A stretch of 64,000 nucleotides of DNA, taken from positions 310,001 to 374,000 of the forward strand of contig NZ_BMRX01000007.1 of the NCBI RefSeq assembly GCF_014648855.1, in the 5' to 3' direction. Shown here piece by piece: positions 51,215 through 58,896 of this stretch; position 1 is the first letter of the stretch; the number at the start of each line of letters is the position of its first letter. Both the position numbers and the translations under genes were made by a program. The notes below the pieces were generated by a model that made no database searches, was not told the origin of the DNA, and worked only from the letters and a program-made list of their open reading frames with translations. Source of the DNA: Streptomyces parvulus. Its GTDB lineage: Bacteria > Actinomycetota > Actinomycetes > Streptomycetales > Streptomycetaceae.

Positions 51215-52897
51215 ATGCGGCTGCGCGCACTGCTGGACACCGACGCGCTGGGCCTCGAGCTGCTCGGCGGCGAGGACGAGCTGGACCGTTCGGTCCGGGG
51301 CGTGATGACCACCGACCTGCGGGACCCCAGCCGCTACCTCTCGGGCGGTGAGCTGGTGCTGACCGGCCTGGCCTGGCGGCGGGACGCCGACGACTCCGAG
51401 CCCTTCGTGCGTCTGCTGGTGCAGTCCGGGGTGAGCGCCCTGGCCGCCGGCGAGGCGGAGCTGGGGAGCGTGCCGGAGGACCTGGTGCTGGCCTGCGTGC
51501 GGCACCGGCTGCCGCTGTTCGCGGTGCACGAGTCGGTGGCCTTCGCCACCATCACCGAGCACGTCGTGCGGCAGGTCTCCGGGGAACGGGCCGGCGACCT
51601 GGCGGCGGTGGTGGACCGGCACCGCCGGATGATGACCTCGGGGCCGGCGGGCGGCGGCCCGGACGTGGTCCTGGACCTGCTCGGCACCGACCTGGACCTG
51701 CGGGCCTGGGTGCTGTCGCCGACCGGGCGGCCGGTCGCGGGCTCGAAGGCGGCGGGCCCCCCGCTGCCCGCCGACGTCTGCGCACGGCTCGCGGCCGAGC
51801 ACCTGGCGGCCACCCGCGGCGGGCGGCGCGCGCCGCACCGGGTGGCCGTGTCGGGCAGTACGTACAGCGTCTTCCCGGTGCGGTCCGGCGCCCGTTCCCC
51901 GCAGGCCGGGGCCGCCGCGCGCGAGGTGCGCGAGACGGTGCTGTCGGACTGGCTGCTGGCGGTGGAGGCGGACGCGGGCGACTGGGCCGAGGAGCGGCTC
52001 GACCTGCTGTACGGCGTCACCCAGCTGATCGCGGTCGAGCGGGACCGCCGGGACGCGGCGCGCACGGTGCGGCGGCGGCTGGCGCAGGAGGTGCTGGAGC
52101 TGGTCCAGACGGGCGCCGCGCCGGCCGAGATCGCGGCCCGGCTGCGGGTGGCGGCGCCGGTGCTGCTGCCCGGCCTCGGCGCCGCCCCGCACTGGCAGGT
52201 GGTGGTGGCGCGCGTCGAGTGGGAGGACGAGGCGGCGGAGACCGGCCCGGTCGCCCAGTCGCTCCTGGAGGAGATCCTCGTCGACCCGCGCGCCACCGGC
52301 CCCGAGCATTCCGACCGCATCGCCGTGGCGCACACCGGCGACGAGGCCGTCGCCCTCGTGCCGCTGCCGGCGGTCTCCACCGAGCACGACGGGTCCGAGT
52401 CCGGCGTCCTCGCGGACGCGCTGCTGGAGTCGGTGCGCGAGCCGCTCTCCGCCGGACTGGACGGCGACGGGCGGGTCACGCTGGGCGTCAGCGCGGCCGT
52501 GCACTCGGCGGAGGGGCTGCGCGGGGCGCTGGAGGAGGCCCGGCACGCCCGCCGGGTGGCCGCGGCGCGTCCCGGCCGGGTCTGCGCGGCCGGCCACCAG
52601 GAGCTGGCCTCGCACGTCCTGCTGCTCCCCTTCGTCCCCGACGACGTCCGGCGCGCCTTCACCGCACGGCTGCTCGACCCGCTGCGGGACTACGACCGCC
52701 GGCACCGCGCCGAGCTGATCCCGACGCTGGAGGCCTTCCTCGACAGCGACGGCTCCTGGACGCGCTGCGCGAACCGGCTCCACCTGCACGTCAACACGCT
52801 GCGCTACCGCGTCGGGCGGATCGAGCAGTTGACGGGCCGTGACCTCTCACGCCTGGAGGACAAGCTGGACTTCTTCCTCGCACTGCGGATGAGCTGA
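51215..52897 (+). CDS. PucR-family transcriptional regulator
   Basis: This 560-aa protein has the PucR N-terminal domain (MRLRALLDTDALGLELLGGEDELDRSVRGVMTTDLRDPSRYLSGGELVLTG, about 1-50), a central GAF/GGDEF-like part (about 280-440), and the C-terminal PucR-type HTH (ALE/FLDSDGSWTRCANRLHLHVNTLRYRVGRIEQLTG, about 510-545). PucR activates purine catabolism genes in response to ureides in Bacillus. Divergent position makes xdh the obvious target. I start it at ATG 51215, where the PucR domain begins. Confidence 0.92.
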   Translation: MRLRALLDTDALGLELLGGEDELDRSVRGVMTTDLRDPSRYLSGGELVLTGLAWRRDADDSEPFVRLLVQSGVSALAAGEAELGSVPEDLVLACVRHRLPLFAVHESVAFATITEHVVRQVSGERAGDLAAVVDRHRRMMTSGPAGGGPDVVLDLLGTDLDLRAWVLSPTGRPVAGSKAAGPPLPADVCARLAAEHLAATRGGRRAPHRVAVSGSTYSVFPVRSGARSPQAGAAAREVRETVLSDWLLAVEADAGDWAEERLDLLYGVTQLIAVERDRRDAARTVRRRLAQEVLELVQTGAAPAEIAARLRVAAPVLLPGLGAAPHWQVVVARVEWEDEAAETGPVAQSLLEEILVDPRATGPEHSDRIAVAHTGDEAVALVPLPAVSTEHDGSESGVLADALLESVREPLSAGLDGDGRVTLGVSAAVHSAEGLRGALEEARHARRVAAARPGRVCAAGHQELASHVLLLPFVPDDVRRAFTARLLDPLRDYDRRHRAELIPTLEAFLDSDGSWTRCANRLHLHVNTLRYRVGRIEQLTGRDLSRLEDKLDFFLALRMS

Positions 52898-52907
52898 GGC
52901 GCGGCCG

Positions 52908-52948
52908 GTTCCGGGTCCGGGGCGCCCGCAAACCTCGGACCCGGGAAC
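52908..52948 (+). terminator. Terminator-like hairpin after the PucR gene
   Basis: GTTCCGGGTCCG (52908-52919) pairs with 52936-52948 with a single bulged base. Further down, GTGAAA-TC-TTTCAC (52961-52974) is a perfect palindrome that may be an operator of the TPR gene. Confidence 0.55.
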
Positions 52949-53058
52949 TCCCGCCACTTTGTGAAATCTTTCACCCATCCCCTTGGCCGGGCCGCCCGAT
53001 CCGTGCTGAGATGCGGCCACCACTCGAGAGCTCGATGGCGTGCTAAGGGGAGGGCGAC

Positions 53059-53847
53059 GTGGCGCATTCCGCCATGGCTGGTTCTGGCTGGGGAACGACC
53101 GAAGGTGACGATCCGCTCCAGACCGCGGTGTGGCGGCTGCGCTCGCGCGCCTGCTGGGCCGACGCGGCGGCCCTGCTGGAGCCGGTGACCGCGGCCACCG
53201 CCCTGCAGCGGACCGCGCTGCTGGTGGAGCGGTGCCTGTACACCGAGCAGGGCTGGGCGGAGGCGGAGGACGCGCTGCGCACCGCGGAGGCGCTGGCGCA
53301 CAGCGACGACGAGCGGGGCGCCGCCGCCTGTGAACGCGGACAGCTGGCGTACGCGGCCACGGTGCACCAGGTGCGCGACCGGGCCGACGAGGCGCGGGCC
53401 GCGCTCGGCCGGGCGGCGGCGCTCATCGCGCCGGGGGCCGGCGGGCGGGCCCTGCTGGACTTCCGGCGCGGGCTGGTCGCGGAGAACCTGAGCCGCTCAC
53501 CGCAGTCCGCCCGCGCGGCCTACCGGCGCGCGCACGCCGGGGCGACGGCGCACGCACAGCCGCTGCTGCTGTCGTTCACCTGGCGCCACCTGGCCGGACT
53601 CGCGCTGCGGGAGGGTGAGTTGGCCGAGGCCCGGCACGGCTTCGCCGAGTCCCTGCGGATCCGCGAGGAGCTGGGGTACCTCGTCGGTACGGCGCCCGCG
53701 CTGGCGTCCCTCGCGGACGCCGAGACGGAGCCGGAGGCGTCCCGGCTGCGCGAGGAGGCGCGCCGGCTGTTCCGGCTGCTGGGCGGCGTACCGACCTGGC
53801 TGGCCCAGCACCTCACCCCGCCGGCCCCGGACGCGGCGACGGCCTGA
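53059..53847 (+). CDS. TPR-repeat protein
   Basis: This 262-aa all-helical protein has at least five degenerate TPR-like units (for example WADAAALLEPVTAATALQRTALLVERCLYTEQGWAEAEDALRTAEALA and LALREGELAEARHGFAESLRIREELGY). It has no signal or membrane segment and no effector domain. GTG 53059 is preceded by GGGGAGGG. It may be a protein-interaction scaffold. Partner not evident. Confidence 0.72.
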   Translation: MAHSAMAGSGWGTTEGDDPLQTAVWRLRSRACWADAAALLEPVTAATALQRTALLVERCLYTEQGWAEAEDALRTAEALAHSDDERGAAACERGQLAYAATVHQVRDRADEARAALGRAAALIAPGAGGRALLDFRRGLVAENLSRSPQSARAAYRRAHAGATAHAQPLLLSFTWRHLAGLALREGELAEARHGFAESLRIREELGYLVGTAPALASLADAETEPEASRLREEARRLFRLLGGVPTWLAQHLTPPAPDAATA

Positions 53848-53852
53848 CGCCC

Positions 53853-54497
53853 TCACGGGGGCCCGCTCCAGCGCGGGGCGGTGGCCGCCCATGCCGCGTC
53901 CCAGGCGGCGAGGTCGCGGCGCCACAGGACGAGTCCGGCGGCACCGTGGGCGGCGAGGCCGGCGAGGACGACACCGAGGAAGGCGAGGATCGCCCAGCCC
54001 ATCGTGCGGCTGCGGATCTGGTCCGTGCTCAGCGGGGGCCCGGTGATGCCGCCCGACGGGTCGACCCAGACGAGCACCGTGCTGCCCGCGGTACTGCCCG
54101 GCTCGACGTCCGTGCGCCCCGTCCTGGGCACCCCGTCCGGACCGGTGAAGCGGACCTCGACCGGGTAGCGGGTCCGCCTCGCCTCGTCCGACCCGGGTTC
54201 CGGATGCCGCGGGGCGTCCCGTACGAGCACGGCGGGGTGCTGGTCCCGGGAGGCGGCCTCGTCGGCGGCGACGCCCCGGTAGTGGCGGTGGGCGGCGTCG
54301 CCGACGGTGAACATCGCCACCGGAGCCGCCGCCGGCACGCCGAGCACCAGCCCGACCGCCAGCCAGGCCCGCACCCGGTCGGTGCGGCGCCGCAGGGGGT
54401 TGCGGCGCCACGGCCACAGCAGCGACGGGCGCTGCCGTGCGGGACGGGGGGCGCCGACGCCCGGTGGTGGCTGGGCGGGCGGGATCTCACCGGCCAC
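53853..54497 (-). CDS. Rv1733c-family membrane protein
   Basis: This 214-aa protein resembles the Rv1733c family: a Pro/Arg-rich cytoplasmic start (1-42), membrane helix one (about 44-64), an extracytoplasmic beta domain (about 80-155, with RYPVEVRFTGPDGVPRTGRTDVEPGSTAGSTVLVWVDPSG) and membrane helix two (about 166-190). Function unknown; Streptomyces have many copies. AAGGAGG precedes GTG 54497. It is convergent with the TPR gene at a 5-bp gap. Confidence 0.82.
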   Translation of the reverse strand: MAGEIPPAQPPPGVGAPRPARQRPSLLWPWRRNPLRRRTDRVRAWLAVGLVLGVPAAAPVAMFTVGDAAHRHYRGVAADEAASRDQHPAVLVRDAPRHPEPGSDEARRTRYPVEVRFTGPDGVPRTGRTDVEPGSTAGSTVLVWVDPSGGITGPPLSTDQIRSRTMGWAILAFLGVVLAGLAAHGAAGLVLWRRDLAAWDAAWAATAPRWSGPP

Positions 54498-54631
54498 GGT
54501 GTGCCTCCTTCCCGGCTCGGGCGGCCGGAACGGGGCCGGCGGCGCCGGACGGCGACGACGGCCGGGGGTGTGCCCGGGAGGGCGGGACTCTTCACGTGCA
54601 CCGGTACGGGTTCCGCGACGACCGGGCGGGA

Positions 54632-54887
54632 GCGTTCCCGGGTACCGGAGGCCGCCGCCGGTTCAGTCGCCGCGGTCTCCCGCCGGGCCCGGGTCCGCGG
54701 GCCGGGGGCGGGGGCGGGAGCGCGAGGCCTGCAGGAGCAGCGCGGCACCGCGGACGGCGGCGTTCCCGGGTACCGAAGGCCGCCGCCGGTTCAGTCGCCG
54801 CGGTCTCCCGCCGGGCCCGGGTCCGCGGGCCGGGGGCGGGGGCGGGAGCGCGAGGCCTGCAGGAGCAGCGCGGCGCCTCGGACGGCC
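54632..54887. repeat. 128-bp tandem duplication covering the 3-prime end of the actin-like gene
   Basis: Positions 54632-54759 and 54760-54887 are near-identical, with a constant offset of 128 bp and only a few differences near the edges. The second copy contains the last 32 codons and stop of the actin-like gene (minus strand). The first copy repeats that tail downstream of the real stop. 54498-54631 holds nothing recognisable. The duplicate looks recent. Confidence 0.85.
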
Positions 54888-55612
54888 GCCGTGTGCGGGG
54901 CCGGCACGGTGCGGGGGCCCGCGTAGGCGAGGTGCCGGGTGATGTCGGGGCGCAGGGCCCCGCCGCCCGCGAGCAGCGGTCCCCGGGCGAGCGCGTCGGC
55001 GGTGAGGGAGGTGCCGTCCTGCCGCAGCATCGACGCCGTCATGTCGGCCACCGCCTCGGCGATCCGTACGGCCGGGGTCGCGTCGTCGACGTCCGTGGTG
55101 CCCAGCGCGGTGCGGCGCGCGTCGAAGACGGCGCCGTCGACCAGGAGCACCACCTCGGTGAGGTGCGCGCCGAGGTCCAGCACGAGCTGCGGGGCGGACA
55201 GGTCGGCGCCGGCCGCGAGGGCCACGGCGCGCGCCGCGGGGACGGTGACCACGCCGCGCGGCCGCAGCACCTCCACGGCCGTGCGGGCCGCGTTCCGGTA
55301 GGCGTACCCGTCCAGCACCGGAGCGGTCAGCACGACCAGCGGCCGGGTGAAGCGGGGCAGGCGGTGGCCGAGGAGCCGGTCGAGCATCCGCGCCGTGCCC
55401 CGGACGTCGACGATGGCGCCGCGCTGGACGGGGTAGGACGCGCCGGTGCCGGGGAAGGTCACCGTCGGCACGTCGAGGATCAGGCCCCGCCCGACGGCCC
55501 AGGCCCGGGTGCGGGCGCTGCCCAGGTCGAGGGCGACGGCGGCGCACCGGCGGCCCGCCGGCCACGGAAGGGCGCGGCCCGGGACGGCACGCCGGGGCCG
55601 GAGCACGGTCAT
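54791..55612 (-). CDS. Actin-like/MreB-type ATPase-fold protein
   Basis: This 273-aa protein of the actin/Hsp70 fold shows phosphate-1 AVALDLGSARTRAWAVG (about 21-37), connect and phosphate-2 LVLDLGAHLTEVVLLVDG (about 140-157) and the adenosine loop LLAGGGALRPDI (about 222-233). It is shorter than MreB (about 340 aa) and lacks the membrane-binding start, so a divergent actin-like role is likely. ATG 55612 overlaps the upstream DksA-like stop (ATGA). The end of the gene has been duplicated in tandem. Confidence 0.75.
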   Translation of the reverse strand: MTVLRPRRAVPGRALPWPAGRRCAAVALDLGSARTRAWAVGRGLILDVPTVTFPGTGASYPVQRGAIVDVRGTARMLDRLLGHRLPRFTRPLVVLTAPVLDGYAYRNAARTAVEVLRPRGVVTVPAARAVALAAGADLSAPQLVLDLGAHLTEVVLLVDGAVFDARRTALGTTDVDDATPAVRIAEAVADMTASMLRQDGTSLTADALARGPLLAGGGALRPDITRHLAYAGPRTVPAPHTAAVRGAALLLQASRSRPRPRPADPGPAGDRGD

Positions 55613-55974
55613 CGCGCGACCTCCCGTACCTGTCGGCAGCGGGCGCAGTAGCGGGCCTGCGGCACGATCATCAGGTGGGCGCGGTCGATGGGCCGCCGGC
55701 ACAGGTGGCAGTGACCGTAGCGGCCCTCCGCCAGGCGCCGCAGCGCCGCCTCCACGTCGGCGAGGACCATGCGCGCGGAGGCCGCCGGCTCGGTCCGCAC
55801 CTCGGTCCGCGCGGCGGAGGCGCGCGGGTCCGGGTCGGTGCGCGGCGGCGCCGCGGTGAGCTGCCGCACCTGTTCCTCGCGGAAGAGCCGCTGCTCGTGG
55901 ATGCTGTCCCGGAGCGCGGCGAGGTCTTCGGGCGTCAGCCGCCGGTCGCGGCGGCCCGTGATCCGTGTGTTCAC
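55609..55974 (-). CDS. DksA/TraR-type zinc-finger protein (short)
   Basis: This 121-aa protein has a helical N-terminus (RLTPEDLAALRDSIHEQRLFREEQVRQL), a linker, then the DksA-like segment EAALRRLAEGRYGHCHLCRRPIDRAHLMIVPQARYCARC with a four-Cys zinc finger (C89, C92, C110, C113). DksA-type proteins bind RNA polymerase through the secondary channel; the acidic tip expected for activity is not obvious here. Start is GTG 55974, with GTG 55977 possible. It overlaps the actin-like gene by 4 bp and lies 43 bp after another DksA-like gene. Confidence 0.8.
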   Translation of the reverse strand: MNTRITGRRDRRLTPEDLAALRDSIHEQRLFREEQVRQLTAAPPRTDPDPRASAARTEVRTEPAASARMVLADVEAALRRLAEGRYGHCHLCRRPIDRAHLMIVPQARYCARCRQVREVAR

Positions 55975-56017
55975 CACTTCACCCCTCGGGCCGGGCGGGA
56001 GACGGGGACCGGCGTAC

Positions 56018-56344
56018 TCAGGCGGCGGCACGGCGCTGGCAGGCGACGCAATACCGCGTGTACGGGAGGATCTCCAGGCGCTCCCCCGGCACGGCTTTGC
56101 CGCAGCCCAGGCAGGCGCCGTAGGTCCCGTCGTCGACGCGGGCGAAGGCCGCCTCGATCTCCTTGAGCACCCGCCCGATGGCGTCCTGCTGCGCGGCGAC
56201 GAGCCGGTCGTCCGCCTGTCCGCTCTCGTCGAGGGCCCGGAGCTGGGTCATCCGGGTGGCGCGGGCGTGTTCGAGGCGCTGACGCGCCTCGTGGGCGGTC
56301 AGCCGCTCGGGGCGGGGTTCGGTGCGGGATGCGTCGAGCGACAC
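56018..56344 (-). CDS. DksA/TraR-type zinc-finger protein
   Basis: This 108-aa member of the DksA/TraR family has a coiled-coil-type N-terminal part (HEARQRLEHARATRMTQLRALDESGQADDRLVAAQQDAIGRVLKEIEAAFARVDDGTYGACLGC) and a four-Cys zinc finger (C78, C81, C99, C102). It starts at GTG 56344 with AGAGGAA upstream. It is probably cotranscribed with the second DksA-like gene and the actin-like gene. It may adjust RNA polymerase in response to stress. Confidence 0.85.
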   Translation of the reverse strand: MSLDASRTEPRPERLTAHEARQRLEHARATRMTQLRALDESGQADDRLVAAQQDAIGRVLKEIEAAFARVDDGTYGACLGCGKAVPGERLEILPYTRYCVACQRRAAA

Positions 56345-56754
56345 GGTGATTCCTCTTTCTCGGAGTCTCGGAGTTCCCGGTGTTGTCGGAGTTCTCGGAT
56401 TTCACGGAGTTCACGGAGTTCAGGGATTTCTCGGAGTTCCCGGAGTCCGCGTTCTCGGAGTTGACAGGGTCCGCCGAAATGGGGGGCGGGGTGCGGGTAC
56501 GGCGATCACCGGGACGTCCGGACCCGGTCCTCCCCACCATGGCCGGACCGCGGGGGGAAGCCCATCGGGCGCGGAGCCCATTCCGGTGGGGACGCGGGGC
56601 CCACTCGGCGGCGTGCGCGGGCCGCCGGATGGGTGTGCGGCCGCCGGGAAATGGGGGTCGGACCCCATCGACCCGGGGACGGCGGACGGGGGAAGCTGGT
56701 CGCTTGCTCTGTCGCGGCCTGGGCCGCGGCGTCGCAGAAGGAGGCGTAACCCCG
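56345..56754. other. 410-bp control region with 9-bp repeats
   Basis: Most of 56360-56463 is built from a 9-bp unit, consensus TCGGAGTTC. Seven or eight units, five of them close to consensus, lie in phase from 56386. The repeat lies between the divergent DksA and kinase genes. Further down, ATGGGG-GTCGGA-CCCCAT (56651-56668) is an inverted repeat. I see no gene; the long plus frame through the repeats has a SEF/TEF composition and no domain. Confidence 0.6.
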
Positions 56755-57708
56755 GTGTCCCTGTTCTGGCGGATCTTCGGGCTCAACGCGGTGGTGCTGG
56801 GCTTCGCCACGGCACTGCTGCTGTGGGCTCCGGTGACCGTCTCCGTCCCGGTCCTGCTGACCGAGGCCGTCATCCTCGTGGGCGGCCTGGCCGTGATGCT
56901 GGTGGCCAACGGCGCCCTGCTGCGATGGGGGCTGGCCCCGCTGGACCGGCTGACGAAGCTGATGACCACCGTCGACCTGCTCCGCCCGGGGCAGCGGCTG
57001 CCGGTCGCCGGCGGCGGTGAGGTGCCCGAGCTGATCCGCACCTTCAACGCGATGCTCGACCGGCTGGAGCACGAGCGCGCCACCAGCACCGCCCGGGTCC
57101 TGCTCGCCCAGGAGGCGGAGCGGCGGCGCATCGCCCAGGAACTGCACGACGAGGTCGGGCAGAGCATGACCGCGATCCTGCTGGTCCTGGGCCGTGCGGC
57201 GGACGACGCCCACGAGCCCCTGCGCGAGGAGCTGCAGCAGGCTCAGGAGATCACCCGGGAGAGCCTCGACGAGGTGCGGCGCCTGGTGCGCCGGCTGCGG
57301 CCCGGGGTGCTGGACGACCTCGGCCTGATCAGCGCGCTGTCCTCGCTGACGCACGACTTCGCCACCCACACCGGTCTGCGGGTGGTGCGCCGCTTCGACG
57401 CGGATCTGCCCGCCCTGGACCCCGAGACCGAGCTGGTCCTCTACCGCGTGGCGCAGGAGAGCATGACCAACACCGCCCGGCACGCGGACGCCGAGCGGCT
57501 GGAGGTGAGCCTCTCCCCCGCCGACGGCGCGGTGACCCTCGACATCGCCGACGACGGCCGCGGCATGGAGGCGGCGTGCGAGGGCGCCGGCATCCGCGGC
57601 ATGCGCGAGCGGGCCCTGCTGATCGGGGCGGCCCTCGACATCGCCTCGGCTCCGGGGGCCGGCACCCGGATCCGGCTCACCGCACCCGTCCCGAGGAAGC
57701 AGCCGTGA
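56755..57708 (+). CDS. NarL-type sensor histidine kinase
   Basis: This 317-aa kinase has two membrane segments (about 5-25 and 32-52) with a very short outer loop, a HAMP domain (about 55-108), HisKA_3 with the phosphorylated His131 (ERRRIAQELHDEVGQSMTAIL) and an HATPase domain (VLYRVAQESMTNTARHA, DDGRGM, GIRGMRERA). The missing sensor loop suggests that it senses the membrane itself. GTG 56755 follows GGAGG. Its stop overlaps the next gene by 4 bp. Confidence 0.93.
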   Translation: MSLFWRIFGLNAVVLGFATALLLWAPVTVSVPVLLTEAVILVGGLAVMLVANGALLRWGLAPLDRLTKLMTTVDLLRPGQRLPVAGGGEVPELIRTFNAMLDRLEHERATSTARVLLAQEAERRRIAQELHDEVGQSMTAILLVLGRAADDAHEPLREELQQAQEITRESLDEVRRLVRRLRPGVLDDLGLISALSSLTHDFATHTGLRVVRRFDADLPALDPETELVLYRVAQESMTNTARHADAERLEVSLSPADGAVTLDIADDGRGMEAACEGAGIRGMRERALLIGAALDIASAPGAGTRIRLTAPVPRKQP

Positions 57709-58367
57709 CCATGTCCGACCCGAAGATCCGCATCCTGCTCGCCGACGACCACGCGCTGGTACGCCGCGGTGTGCGCCTCATCCTCGACCGGGAGCCGGAC
57801 CTGGAGGTGGTCGCCGAGGCCGGGGACGGCGCGGAGGCCATCGACATGGCGCGGGCGCACACCGCCGACCTGGCCGTGCTGGACATCGCGATGCCGCGCC
57901 TCACCGGTCTCCAGGCCGCCCGGGAGCTGGCCGCGCTGAAGCCGGGGCTGCGCATCCTCATGCTGACGATGCACGACAACGAGCAGTACCTGTTCCAGGC
58001 GCTCAAGTCGGGGGCCTGCGGGTACGTGCTGAAGTCCGTCGCCGACCGCGACCTGGTGGCCGCCTGCCGCGCCGCGATGCGCGACGAGCCGTTCCTGTAC
58101 CCGGGGGCGGTGACCGCGCTGATCCGCAACTATCTCGACCGGGTCAGGCACGGCGAGGAGAACGCCGACCACGTCCTGACACCGCGCGAGGAGGAGGTGC
58201 TCAAGCTCGTCGCCGAGGGCCACTCGTCGAAGGAGATCGCGGAGATCCTCTTCATCAGCGTCAAGACGGTCCAGCGGCACCGCGCCAACCTCCTGCAGAA
58301 GCTCGGCCTGCGCGACCGCCTGGAGCTGACCCGCTACGCCATCAGGGCCGGCCTCATCGAACCCTGA
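57705..58367 (+). CDS. NarL/FixJ-family response regulator
   Basis: This 220-aa regulator has a receiver domain (LLADDHALVRRGVR, phospho-Asp60 in AVLDIAMPRL counted from GTG 57705, LMLTMHD, KSGACGYVLKSV) and a LuxR-type HTH (LTPREEEVLKLVAEGHSSKEIAEILFISVKTVQRHRANLLQKLGL). I prefer GTG 57705 because it overlaps the kinase stop (GTGA) and has a better ribosome binding site than ATG 57711. It partners with the kinase. Targets may include the next two genes. Confidence 0.95.
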   Translation: MTMSDPKIRILLADDHALVRRGVRLILDREPDLEVVAEAGDGAEAIDMARAHTADLAVLDIAMPRLTGLQAARELAALKPGLRILMLTMHDNEQYLFQALKSGACGYVLKSVADRDLVAACRAAMRDEPFLYPGAVTALIRNYLDRVRHGEENADHVLTPREEEVLKLVAEGHSSKEIAEILFISVKTVQRHRANLLQKLGLRDRLELTRYAIRAGLIEP

Positions 58368-58429
58368 CGGTCCCGGAGCCCCTGGCTCTGCCCGGCACAC
58401 CCGCCACCCACAACGAAAGAGGACGGTGC

Positions 58430-58816
58430 ATGCGCCGCCGGCTCGCGACCGTGCTGACCGTCCTGCTCGGTGTCCTGCTGCCGCTGGTCCCCGCCGGGAC
58501 CGGCGCCGACGTCCATGCGGGTCCCGGTGGTCCGCTCGCGGCGGCCACCGCCGCGGCGGTGCCGCACCCCGCCCCGGACCTGCACGCGGACGACGGCTGC
58601 ACACCGGCCTGCGCCGCCCAGCCCCGGGCCCGGCACGACCAACCGGGCGAGGGCCCGGCGGCACCGGACCACCGGGCGACCACCACCGCGCACGGCGCGG
58701 GCACGGCCGACGGGGCACCCGCACGGACCGCGGCCATGCCGGGTCCGGCGCCGGTCTCCCCCGGCCGCACGAACCACGACAGCGGTCGGGCGCCGCCCCT
58801 CTCCTCCGGCCCGTGA
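58430..58816 (+). CDS. Small secreted His/Pro-rich protein
   Basis: This 128-aa protein has a signal peptide (1-25, ending AGTGAD) and a low-complexity mature part rich in Pro, Ala, His and Gly, with two cysteines in DGCTPACAAQ. No domain is recognised. AGAGGA precedes the ATG. It lies between the response regulator and secDF, all on the plus strand. The His/Cys content might bind metals, but this is a guess. Confidence 0.6.
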   Translation: MRRRLATVLTVLLGVLLPLVPAGTGADVHAGPGGPLAAATAAAVPHPAPDLHADDGCTPACAAQPRARHDQPGEGPAAPDHRATTTAHGAGTADGAPARTAAMPGPAPVSPGRTNHDSGRAPPLSSGP

Positions 58817-58896
58817 GCCGCCTCAGACCCCGACCTCTCACCTTCTTCCGCCGCGGCCGCGCTCGGCCGCCGCCGCGGTGTGCCCGCCGGAGGCCC

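Noticed and set aside
54663..55565. Alternative 300-codon frame overlapping the actin-like gene
   Set aside because: It only appears to share the gene ending because of the 128-bp duplication; its upstream part is in the wrong frame.
56380..56754. N-terminal extension of the histidine kinase through the 9-bp repeats
   Set aside because: The extension has repetitive SEF/TEF composition and no domain; GTG 56755 has a good ribosome binding site right before the membrane segments.
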